DNA of 64,000 nucleotides from Thalassomonas viridans (GTDB lineage Bacteria; Pseudomonadota; Gammaproteobacteria; Enterobacterales; Alteromonadaceae): NCBI RefSeq assembly GCF_000948985.2, contig NZ_CP059733.1, positions 4,588,001 to 4,652,000 of the forward strand, read 5' to 3'. Shown piece by piece: positions 54,529 to 63,274 of this stretch (position 1 is its first letter; each line of letters starts with the position of its first letter). The notes under the pieces were generated by a model. It saw only the letters and a program-made list of their open reading frames with translations, ran no database searches and was not told where the DNA came from. The position numbers and the translations under genes were made by a program.

Positions 54529-55458
54529 ATGAATAAACAGGTATCGATAAAGCTACAGCCGTTTTTAACCGAAGTAAACCGGGCTATCGCTCAGGCCAGG
54601 GAAGACAACATTATCCTGACCCCGGAGCTGGTGCGCACCAATTTAGACAATCTCGCACAATTTAATACCCGCATCCCGGAAATAAGCTATACCCGGGACA
54701 GACGGATCCTGGTTGAACAGGGGGAAATTCCCGTCCGGGTATACAGCCCGGCGCCGCATGAAAGCTTGCCTGTGGTCATTTATTTCCATGGCGGCGGCCA
54801 TATGTGCGGCAGTGTCGAGCTATACGATGCCATGTGCCGTAAACTGGCATTAGCCGGCCATTGCATCGTTATTTCCGTCGACTATCCGCTGGCTCCCGAG
54901 CATCCCTTTCCCGAGGGCATACAGGCCTGCTGGTCGGTATTAGCCGATTACCGGCGGGTATTGACCAAGGTCGCCTTTACCCCCGAGTTGATCATAGCCG
55001 GAGACAGCGCCGGCGGCAGCATCTGTACGGTACTGGCGATGCAAAACCAGGTGGAGAAAAAGGTCAGGATAGACAAACAAATCCTTATCTACCCCTGCGT
55101 AGACTACACTATGGCTATGCCTTCCATCACCAGCAACGGCCGGGGTTACCTGCTGGAAAGCGAAAAAATCGCCTGGTATTTCGATCATTACTTTCAGCAG
55201 GGGGAAAACAGGCAACATTACTCTCCCCTGCACGGTCTGATCACTGAAGATTTACCACAAACCCTGCTCTTTACCGCCGAATTCGATCCCCTGCGGGATG
55301 AAGCCCTGGCCTATATTGAAGCACTGAAACAGGCCGGAGTTAAAGTCAGCCATCACCACTTCGATGATATGATCCACGCCTTTATCAATATCGAAGATCT
55401 GGTGCCGGAAGAGTGCCAACTCTTGTACCAGAAGGCAGGAGAATTTATCCGCGCCTGA
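54529..55458 (+). CDS. HSL-family alpha/beta hydrolase
   Basis: The 309-residue protein has the oxyanion HGGG (VIYFHGGGHMCGSVELYD), YPLAPEHPFP and the nucleophile elbow AGDSAGGSICTVLAMQ, with the Asp near FTAEFDPLRDEA and His in DMIHAFINI. These define the hormone-sensitive-lipase family. No signal peptide is present, so it acts in the cytoplasm on an imported ester or oligomer, fitting the dehydrogenase and transporters nearby. Confidence 0.87.
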   Translation: MNKQVSIKLQPFLTEVNRAIAQAREDNIILTPELVRTNLDNLAQFNTRIPEISYTRDRRILVEQGEIPVRVYSPAPHESLPVVIYFHGGGHMCGSVELYDAMCRKLALAGHCIVISVDYPLAPEHPFPEGIQACWSVLADYRRVLTKVAFTPELIIAGDSAGGSICTVLAMQNQVEKKVRIDKQILIYPCVDYTMAMPSITSNGRGYLLESEKIAWYFDHYFQQGENRQHYSPLHGLITEDLPQTLLFTAEFDPLRDEALAYIEALKQAGVKVSHHHFDDMIHAFINIEDLVPEECQLLYQKAGEFIRA

Positions 55459-56167
55459 TTCGCCCCCCTTCAGGGAAAGAACACCGGCATATTGTGATCA
55501 CAATATGCCGGGCATTACGGCCGACATTTTAATGATGTGTACCGGGTTCTCATTCATGGTAAAATCAACGGCCACAAAGGCCCTCTTGTCATCTCAAGAA
55601 TTTAACAAACTTTCCGCCCAAACATGTTTCATACGAAATATTTTGTTACATTTGCAGCTGGACAAACCAAATGGCTTGATATTAACCATCACGACTTGTT
55701 TTTGACGATAACATCCAGCCGCTTACATAGCACGTTTTCAGCCAATCGGATTTAAACCCTTATTTAAACTGGCTTACAGTCAACCCCTCTTCTATCTGGC
55801 TTAAGCATTACAAATAAAACCTGACTAAAAGGTCAAATTCTAGCCATCTTAATAACGGCGTATTGTGTTTTTTTTGATCGATACGTATAGTCCAACTCGT
55901 CACATTATTGTAAATGCTTTGTAACCAAGCAACTTTATTGTATCTGACGTTAATCGACAGGAAGTCGTGCAGAAAGAACCGGACCATTTCCTGGAAAATG
56001 TGAAGGCAAGGGACTCGTAATACCCGCCTGAATCTTTTCTGCATGTTAATTAAATTTTGAGGATGTTTACCCCGGCGGGTATGTCAGCCATCAAGTTTAG
56101 CAATGTTCTGATGGTAAGCAGGTCAACACCGGGTCGAAGTATCCGCAATGCAAACATTGGAGGTGTT
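55459..56167. other. Gene-free region with a perfect 28-bp palindrome
   Basis: No gene is recognisable in about 700 bases. A perfect palindrome without a loop spans 55484-55511 (CCGGCATATTGTGA and its complement), 25 bases past the hydrolase stop. No T-run follows, so it is either an unusual terminator or a protein-binding site. The 3' part is AT-rich and must hold the promoter of the metalloprotease gene. Confidence 0.5.
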
Positions 56168-59100
56168 ATGAACAGTTACAGTAAAATCATGCTAGCTGTA
56201 TCTCTTGGTTTAACCAGCGGCCTGTCAGCGGCGGCTGAACCCGTATCCTATTTTAACAATCCCGCCGCCCTGGCCGGGATTAACAAATCGTCCGACAAAA
56301 ATCTTTTACAAAAAGCCGGCCCCGAGCAACAGGCCAGAGCATTAGCCACACGGCTTAACAACACCCTGGACGCCAACGGCCACAGCAAGCTCACCCTGAT
56401 AGCGGAATCAGCCGGAGAAAAGCAGCAATTTTTAAAATTTCAGCAAAACTACCAGGGGTTTGAAGTCTGGAACCAGCAGCTGGTCATGGTGCTGAATAAA
56501 CAGGGCAAAGTCAGCCAAAGTTACGGTTCGCTGCTTAAAGGCATCGAAAAAGATCTGCCGCAGCTGCCCGCCGTCTCGGCAGAAAACAACCAGCTTCAGC
56601 TAAGCCGTTTTATCGAACAATACTACAGCGACGAAGCCCGGGTATTCAGGAACAAGTCCGCCGACGTGGTGATTTACCTGGATAAAACCAATACCGCCAA
56701 ACTGGCCTATAAATTCAGCTTCTTCACCGATGTGGTCAATAACGACAGCCGCCCGGAAAAAGTACTGGCGTTTGTGGATGTCGCCGGCGGCGAACTGCTG
56801 GATAAATTTGATGTCCTGCACCGGGCCACCATAGAAGGCGGCAGCGGCCCTTCCGGCAACCAGAAAAATGTCAAAGCCGACTATCAGGAATCCGGTTACG
56901 CCAGCTATCCCCCGAGCACTTTTGTGGTCCGCAAGGAAAATAACGGTAATTCAGACACCTGTTATTTCGTCACCAACAATGCCGACAGCCAGGACCTCTA
57001 CAATGTCGAGACCCGGGATTACCAGGGGGCCGTCAACCCGGTCAACAGCCCCTTCAGCTACGACTGTACCGACTCTAACCGCAATGACCATAAAACCATC
57101 AACACCGCCAAGTCGCCGCTTAACGATGCCCATCACCACGGCCAGATCACCAGTTTGATGTTCCAGGCTTACCTGAACCAAAAACCTTTTATCAACCAGC
57201 CGGTGATCCAAAATGTCCACTACGGCCAGAACATGGATCAGGCCTTTTATGAAAACGGCGAGATTTATTACGGCGACGGCGACTACCTCTTCTACCCTAT
57301 GGTGGCCCTGGACGTGGTCGCCCATGAAATCGCCCACGGTTTTACCGCCGAATACGGCACCGGCTGGGAAAAGCAAATGATCACCGGCCAGGCCCGCGCC
57401 ATTAACGAAGCCTTCTCCGACATGACCGGCGCCGCGGCAGAGTTTTATCTGTACGGACAAAACGACTGGCAGAGTAATTTCGAGTCCTACCAGCCGGACG
57501 GCCAGGCATTGCGCTATATGGACGATCCCACCCGGGACGGCAAATCCATAGAGCATGTTTACGATTATGAAACCTCCACCGAAGCCCACTACGGCGCCGG
57601 TGTCTTCAACAAGGCTTTCCACCGCCTGGCGACCATGCAGTTTGACGCCGAGCAGGGGGAAACCAGTCCCTGGAATACCAGATTTGCCTTTATCGCTTTT
57701 GCCAATGCCAACAAAAACTGCTGGCTCGGCAACTCCAGCTATGAACACGCCGCAGACTGCGTGATGCAACAGGCCTCCACCATGGCCAACCTGATGAGCA
57801 ACGAAGACATCACCAAGGCAAATAAAACCTACTGGACCGCAACCGAGCTGAAAAACCATATCCGTAAAGCCTTTGCCCTGGTGGGCATAGAGTTAAAGGT
57901 CAACAGCGGCCTGGAAAGTGATTTTGGCCACAACATGAAGTTCCTCGACTATAACTTCATCAACAACTCCCGCTATAACGGCGGCAGCACCAACTCCGGC
58001 TATTCCTGGTTGTGGAATTTCGGCCATGACAACCAGACTTCAGAGCAGAAAAACCCTGCCCACAGCTTCCCGGCAGCCGGTGTTTATAATGTCAGCCTAA
58101 CCGCCACCCGCTTATCCTCGGGTGAAAGCGACACCTTCACCATGCCCGTTAGCGTGGCCGACGACTACTGCGCGGCGTCAGGCGGCAGTTTCGACCGCTA
58201 TTATGTCGGCTCCGTCACCATCAACGGCACCACCCAGGCAAGCGGCCCCAACGGCTATTCCGACTATACCGCCAATCCGGTCAGCATCCAGGACGGCAAC
58301 AGTTTTAATGTCACCATCACCGCCGGCAATGTCGAGTCCACCAATAACGTCTCCAAAGACTTCAATATGTGGGTGGACAAAAACGACGACGGCCTGTTCC
58401 ACAAAACCGACGAGTTGGTGATCAACGCCTCAGACACCACCAGCGTTACCCGCAGCATTTCCGTCTCCGGCAATGTCGGCGATGTTTTCCGCGCCCGGGT
58501 GGCGGTGTCTTTCGATATTCTAAAAACCGCCTGCGGCCAGTTCTCCCTGGGAGAAGCGGAAGACTACAACCTGGAGATATCGGACAATCCCAACCCGCCG
58601 ACGATTACGGTACAGCCGCAGCAAAATATCGCCAACCAGGTTACCTTCGACAACAGCACCAACGATGCCCGCATCAAGAGCTGGGACTGGGATTTCGGTG
58701 ACGGTTCACTCACCAGCCACGATCAGTCGCCGGTACACAAATACAGGAAATCCGGTAGCTATGACGTCACCCTTAAGGCCTACGACAGCAATAACCAGCA
58801 AATTGCCGGCTGGGCGCAAAACATCAGCTTTACCACCACCACTACGCCGTTGTTTACGCCGGTTATCAACAACAGGCAAATCACGGTTACCACCGACCAG
58901 AGTCTGATGCCGGAAGGCTCCACCGTGCTGTGGGGTTTTGGCGACTCAACCACCACGGCATTAGAGCAATGGACCCATACCTATGCCGCCGACGGCACCT
59001 ACAAGGTACGTTTGACTATCACCAATGACGATAACCCAAATGGCAAGTTTATCGAAAAAAACATAGTGATAGGCAACCAGGAATACGCCCCGGTCTTTGA

Positions 59101-59911
59101 CTACAGCTTTACGGAAAATGCCGACGGCAGCTATAACGTCACCTTTAATAATACCAGCGGCGTACCGGACGACCTATACCGCCCCAACAGCTCCTGGAGC
59201 AAACCGACACTGACCTGGGTATTTGGCGACGGCAAAAGCGATAGCTTCAGCTATGCCAACTTCAATGATAACACCAGCCATACCTACAGCAACGGCGGCA
59301 ACTACAGCGTCAGGCTGGACATCAGGTACAGGTACGGCTACGGCAAGTACAAAACGGTAAGCGCCACTTTGGATATCAACCTGGCGCCGAAAGCTCCGGT
59401 AGAATATTGTCAGGCAAACGGTGTTACCGACTACGAGTACATCAACAAGGTCACCTTTGGCGGTAGCAGCTTTACCACAGGCAACAGCCAAAGCTCAGAG
59501 GTACATAACCCGGATCAGCCCATTACCCTGGCCGTAGGCCAGGACATTGCCTTCACCATAGAGGCAGGTTATCCGACGGCAGACAAATACGCAGAAAATT
59601 ACCACGTCTGGATCGACCTTAACGGCGACGGCCAGTTCGGCGACGGAGACTGGGTCAACGACAAGAGCGAGTTGTTAATCGAGGAATTCGATCAAACCTC
59701 CGGCCTTAACGGCAGCGGCTCTGTCAGCGGCACTTTCCGTCTGCCAAGTGAAAAAATCCAAAACGGTACTACCCGTACCCGCATGCGGATATTGCAGTAC
59801 TACGCTTCGAGCAGGACAGGCTCTATCAATCCTTGCTCGGATTACACCAACTCAGTTACCAGTGGTAGCGGGGAAATAGAAGACTACCTAGTCGAAATAA
59901 TAAAAAACTAA
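56168..59911 (+). CDS. Secreted M4 (thermolysin-like) metalloprotease with PKD and GEVED domains
   Basis: ATG at 56168 follows GGAGGTGTT, so the upstream frame to 56057 is ignored. The 1247-residue product has a signal peptide (SKIMLAVSLGLTSGLSAAA), an FTP-type propeptide, an M4 catalytic domain with HEIAH at 386-390 and the third zinc ligand Glu414 in INEAFSD, then several PKD-like domains (WLWNFGHDN, WDWDFGDGS, VLWGFGDS, LTWVFGDGK). Two GEVED modules lie between and after them (SLGEAEDYNLEI; GSGEIEDYLVEI at the very end). It should be an exported protease binding polysaccharide or protein surfaces. It starts a cluster of secreted proteins. Confidence 0.88.
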   Translation: MNSYSKIMLAVSLGLTSGLSAAAEPVSYFNNPAALAGINKSSDKNLLQKAGPEQQARALATRLNNTLDANGHSKLTLIAESAGEKQQFLKFQQNYQGFEVWNQQLVMVLNKQGKVSQSYGSLLKGIEKDLPQLPAVSAENNQLQLSRFIEQYYSDEARVFRNKSADVVIYLDKTNTAKLAYKFSFFTDVVNNDSRPEKVLAFVDVAGGELLDKFDVLHRATIEGGSGPSGNQKNVKADYQESGYASYPPSTFVVRKENNGNSDTCYFVTNNADSQDLYNVETRDYQGAVNPVNSPFSYDCTDSNRNDHKTINTAKSPLNDAHHHGQITSLMFQAYLNQKPFINQPVIQNVHYGQNMDQAFYENGEIYYGDGDYLFYPMVALDVVAHEIAHGFTAEYGTGWEKQMITGQARAINEAFSDMTGAAAEFYLYGQNDWQSNFESYQPDGQALRYMDDPTRDGKSIEHVYDYETSTEAHYGAGVFNKAFHRLATMQFDAEQGETSPWNTRFAFIAFANANKNCWLGNSSYEHAADCVMQQASTMANLMSNEDITKANKTYWTATELKNHIRKAFALVGIELKVNSGLESDFGHNMKFLDYNFINNSRYNGGSTNSGYSWLWNFGHDNQTSEQKNPAHSFPAAGVYNVSLTATRLSSGESDTFTMPVSVADDYCAASGGSFDRYYVGSVTINGTTQASGPNGYSDYTANPVSIQDGNSFNVTITAGNVESTNNVSKDFNMWVDKNDDGLFHKTDELVINASDTTSVTRSISVSGNVGDVFRARVAVSFDILKTACGQFSLGEAEDYNLEISDNPNPPTITVQPQQNIANQVTFDNSTNDARIKSWDWDFGDGSLTSHDQSPVHKYRKSGSYDVTLKAYDSNNQQIAGWAQNISFTTTTTPLFTPVINNRQITVTTDQSLMPEGSTVLWGFGDSTTTALEQWTHTYAADGTYKVRLTITNDDNPNGKFIEKNIVIGNQEYAPVFDYSFTENADGSYNVTFNNTSGVPDDLYRPNSSWSKPTLTWVFGDGKSDSFSYANFNDNTSHTYSNGGNYSVRLDIRYRYGYGKYKTVSATLDINLAPKAPVEYCQANGVTDYEYINKVTFGGSSFTTGNSQSSEVHNPDQPITLAVGQDIAFTIEAGYPTADKYAENYHVWIDLNGDGQFGDGDWVNDKSELLIEEFDQTSGLNGSGSVSGTFRLPSEKIQNGTTRTRMRILQYYASSRTGSINPCSDYTNSVTSGSGEIEDYLVEIIKN

Positions 59912-59946
59912 CACACCATTAATTGCAATCAAGGAAGGACAAAAAG

Positions 59947-61893
59947 ATGAAAAAAACTTATTTGAAAGTATTGATGCCCATGGCCCTGGCTTTAGCTGTC
60001 AGCCAGAACCTGCATGCCGCAACGCCGGGACCGACGATCATGCCGATCACTATCGCCGACCCGGCCCAGAAAATCCAGGTAGAGCGTGACGAAGACGGCG
60101 TGCGCCGCCTCGACATGACCAACCCGAGTCACTACAAGCTGGTCAAGCAGAGACTGGCCCAGGCCGGCAAAGGTTCAGCCATGTTCCCGCAGCTGCATAA
60201 AACCCTGGACGACCAGAAGCAGCAGCAACTGAAACAAAAAACCCTGACCGGCAAAACCTATGATATCGACACCACGATCGATGAAACCCAGCTGGACCTG
60301 ATCAAAAACGCCCATTTATTCCTGGAATATAATGTCGGTATTTCAGAAGACAACAATGAACCTTACCTGCTGATCCGCGCGAAAAGCTCGGTTTACGGCG
60401 GCACCAAGCAAACCTATATCGACTTGTTGCTGGAAGACGGCAAGGGCAATACCCTGGCGCCTATGGGCAGTACCTTTAATGTCTTAGACGGTAAAAACAC
60501 CCTGGCCACTTCCCAGGTACGCCTGAGCACGTTAAAGCAGCAATTCCCTGATCTGGAAACCATCTATGCCAGCTCTTATGTGGAAACGGAAGCCGCCGAC
60601 GGCACCATCACTTCGGCGCTGAAATATACCGAATATCCCTTCTCCTGGGATCATATCGACAGGCTGTACCCGCAGATCGCTAAAGACGACGGCAGCAAAA
60701 CCCTGTCATCGGTCACGGTAATGACCAACGGCAAGCCCACCTATACACCAAAAGCCCCGGTCGACGTGAATACCGACGGCGTGATCAAGGTATGCCTGAA
60801 CCGTAACCATGCCGACTGCGACTATGCCGCGGATCAGTATCTGGATCCCAACGAGATCACAGATGTTAATATCCCGTTCGACGGCGAAATCCGTATCCCG
60901 CATGAAATTGCCGAAATCTACCCGACGGATCTAGCGCCTGAAAACCGTCCTAACGGCGTAGATGAACTCACCAACATCTACCTGCAGGAAGGCAACTACG
61001 GCGGCGCCACCAAGCAAAGCTACAAGGGCCTGGACAACAGCGTGAAAAACTTTTCGGATTACATTTCCGATCCGGAAGTGGTCACCAACCCTGACGGTTC
61101 TAAAGAAACTATCCTGCGCTGGAACATTCCGCGTGACGAAGGCCGTTTCGGTAACGCCAAGCTCTTCTCCAACATTGCCGAAGCCAACTGGTACATCACC
61201 TTCGCCGCCAGCGGCTGGCCTTACTTCAACCATGGCCGCGGCGGTGCTGCCCAGCCGTTCCAGGTGTCCATCACTTCGGAAGCCGCTACCCGTTTCGGTA
61301 ACTACTACAGCCCGGTACTGCCTAAAATCAAGTTAGGTTACAGCTGTTTAGCCAAAGGCACTATGATCACTATGGCCGACGGCTCGCAGCGTCCTATCGA
61401 GAAGATTTTAGCCGGCGACATGGTTAAAGGCGCGGTAGCCAACAACCCGGCCACGGCCCAGCCCATGAAGGTAGCGGACGTGTCTATCGGTATCGAAGCG
61501 CTGCAAATGGTACGCATCACCCAGGCCAACGGCCAGGAGCTGCTGGTGACCGAAACCCACCCGGTATCGACCTCCAACAAAGGCATCGTCTGGGCGAAAG
61601 AACTTGAAGAAGGCGACCGCGTGCTGACCGAAACCGGCTCACAGCTGATCACTACTGTCGAAAGAGAGAAGTACAACGACAAGGTTTACAACCTCAAGCT
61701 TGAGCCGATGGCAGGCGCCAATATCGCCGAAGGCAGCTACTTAGGCATGTTTGCCGGCAATACCCTGCTCGGCGACCTGAGCACGCAGGACGAGCACAAC
61801 TACAAAGATCAGTATATCCGTGAAAGCTCTGAAGAAATCCTTCAGCGTCTTGATGAAAAATGGAAAACTGACTACATCAACAGCCTTAAATAG
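59947..61893 (+). CDS. Secreted protein with C-terminal Hint (intein/hedgehog-like) domain
   Basis: ATG at 59947 follows AAGGAAGGACAAAAAG; an earlier in-frame start at 59923 is weaker. The 648-residue product has a signal peptide (MKKTYLKVLMPMALALAVSQNLHA) and a 440-residue extracellular region without a recognised fold. A Hint domain begins at Cys467 (SCLAKGTMITMADGSQRPIEK), contains TETHPVS with His538, and ends near GMFAGN with Asn605 followed by Thr. The Cys, TxxH and terminal Asn are intein-type splice residues, but the usual penultimate His is replaced by Gly, so the domain may cleave rather than splice. It is 35 bases from the M4 gene. Confidence 0.72.
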   Translation: MKKTYLKVLMPMALALAVSQNLHAATPGPTIMPITIADPAQKIQVERDEDGVRRLDMTNPSHYKLVKQRLAQAGKGSAMFPQLHKTLDDQKQQQLKQKTLTGKTYDIDTTIDETQLDLIKNAHLFLEYNVGISEDNNEPYLLIRAKSSVYGGTKQTYIDLLLEDGKGNTLAPMGSTFNVLDGKNTLATSQVRLSTLKQQFPDLETIYASSYVETEAADGTITSALKYTEYPFSWDHIDRLYPQIAKDDGSKTLSSVTVMTNGKPTYTPKAPVDVNTDGVIKVCLNRNHADCDYAADQYLDPNEITDVNIPFDGEIRIPHEIAEIYPTDLAPENRPNGVDELTNIYLQEGNYGGATKQSYKGLDNSVKNFSDYISDPEVVTNPDGSKETILRWNIPRDEGRFGNAKLFSNIAEANWYITFAASGWPYFNHGRGGAAQPFQVSITSEAATRFGNYYSPVLPKIKLGYSCLAKGTMITMADGSQRPIEKILAGDMVKGAVANNPATAQPMKVADVSIGIEALQMVRITQANGQELLVTETHPVSTSNKGIVWAKELEEGDRVLTETGSQLITTVEREKYNDKVYNLKLEPMAGANIAEGSYLGMFAGNTLLGDLSTQDEHNYKDQYIRESSEEILQRLDEKWKTDYINSLK

Positions 61894-61928
61894 CAACCTT
61901 CCCATATAAATTCAATAGTTATCAAAGA

Positions 61929-61957
61929 GTAGCGTTGCTTGCAGCGCTACCCTTTTT
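61929..61957 (+). terminator. Terminator/attenuator between the Hint and pore-former genes
   Basis: GTAGCGTTGC (61929-61938) pairs with GCAGCGCTAC (61941-61950) with one G-U pair, followed by CCTTTTT. It lies 36 bases past the Hint gene, so the downstream genes may be expressed by read-through or from their own promoter. Confidence 0.75.
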
Positions 61958-61999
61958 CACCCTGAATTTATGCGGACCATCATAAAAAAGGAACCTATT

Positions 62000-63262
62000 A
62001 TGATATTTAAACTTAAGCCTCTGGCCAAAACCTGTTGCGCCATCGGCATATCGGTACTTTCCAGCCAGGCCCTTGCCGTACAAGAACAGGCCAGGGAAAC
62101 CCAGAACATCTCGCCCTTTTCTGAAATTCCCGGACCGGAAAACGACACAGTGACCTTAGGCACCGCCTACCACAGCGAAAAGGGCGGTTTTTACGCCCTG
62201 CAAAGCGTACTGGGCACAGTGGATGAAACCTACGGCAATACCGAGCTGGACTTCGTTGTCGGCGTCGACATGAGCTACAACCAGCTGGCCACTATGCTCG
62301 ACGGTAACCTCGGCGCCCAACTGGATGTGCCTGCGGTCAAAGTAGGTGTCGGCGCCAGTTACGCCAAGCAAAATGCCGCCGACAACTATACCGGTACCTA
62401 TACCCTGTTCTTGTCCCTCAAGCCCAAGAAAAAAATGCTGGTGCCCAGCGGCGACACCGGCTACCAGCCAAGCCAGGCGGCCGTGGATATCGCCACCGCC
62501 AACCCCGGGGATAAGTTTGAAGGCGTGGGCAACGAATTTGTTTCCGCCATCGAATACGGCTCCCAGGTGATGATCAACCTCAAGTTCGAGTACAAGAACG
62601 ACGAAGACAAGGTCAAATGGGGCGGCCAGCTGGATGTCGACTGGGTCGGCAAGGTCAGTGTCAGCGGCCAGCTGCAAAAAGTCGATAACGATGTTAAACG
62701 CAATATCAAGGTCACGGTTTCCGCCACGCAAATGGGCGGCGATCCCAACCGTTTGCTGACGGTGATCCCGGATCAGCTGGTCAGCTGTACCATGGAAAAC
62801 CCGACCCCCTGTTTCGATATTTTCGAAAACGCCATCAACTATATCAAAACCGACTATATCAACCAGTTTGACAACCTGGACAAGTACAATGTTTCCAAGG
62901 TATACACCAACCAGTACCGCAAATCCGGCCCCGGCCTGAATGCCCTGGTACCCGACGATTTATACCCGACGAAAACCATCCTCACCAAGCTGGCGACTAA
63001 AAACATGAGCGAAGACTGGGTGACCGCCATCATGGATCACCGCCGTGCTGACAACCTGCTCAACTATTATGCCACTGAACTGTCCAGTGCCCATAAAACC
63101 ACTTTGGAAGAAATACGCCAAAACGCCCTGTTCAACTCCTTCATCCTGGCGGACTCGGTATCTTACTGTAACCGCAATCCCATCGGCGACTACTGCCGCG
63201 ACCGGGAGCTGGAAACCCGGGGCAGAGTCACAGCATATGACCGCAAATGGCTTGAATTATAA
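62000..63262 (+). CDS. Secreted protein, candidate MACPF/CDC-like pore-forming protein
   Basis: ATG at 62000 follows AAAAAGGAACCTATT. The 420-residue product has a signal peptide (FKLKPLAKTCCAIGISVLSSQALA). The central part recalls the core of cholesterol-dependent cytolysins: a TYTLFLSLKPKKK strand, FVSAIEYGSQVMINLKFEY (compare ISSVAYGR...LKL in cytolysins) and later ATQMGGDPNRLL (compare AVIYGGS). Long amphipathic stretches lie between. The undecapeptide and domain 4 of classical CDCs are absent. The family call is by eye and tentative. It is close to, and perhaps co-expressed with, the Hint and GEVED genes. Confidence 0.45.
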   Translation: MIFKLKPLAKTCCAIGISVLSSQALAVQEQARETQNISPFSEIPGPENDTVTLGTAYHSEKGGFYALQSVLGTVDETYGNTELDFVVGVDMSYNQLATMLDGNLGAQLDVPAVKVGVGASYAKQNAADNYTGTYTLFLSLKPKKKMLVPSGDTGYQPSQAAVDIATANPGDKFEGVGNEFVSAIEYGSQVMINLKFEYKNDEDKVKWGGQLDVDWVGKVSVSGQLQKVDNDVKRNIKVTVSATQMGGDPNRLLTVIPDQLVSCTMENPTPCFDIFENAINYIKTDYINQFDNLDKYNVSKVYTNQYRKSGPGLNALVPDDLYPTKTILTKLATKNMSEDWVTAIMDHRRADNLLNYYATELSSAHKTTLEEIRQNALFNSFILADSVSYCNRNPIGDYCRDRELETRGRVTAYDRKWLEL

Positions 63263-63274
63263 GGATATAAGACA

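Noticed and set aside
55484..55511. CRP-like site within the palindrome (TGTGATCACA)
   Set aside because: CRP half-sites need a six-base spacer between TGTGA and TCACA; here they abut, and the site is downstream of a gene, not in an obvious promoter.
56951..57859. A 302-residue open frame antisense to the M4 protease
   Set aside because: It covers the catalytic domain coding strand in mirror and has no start signal or recognisable motif.
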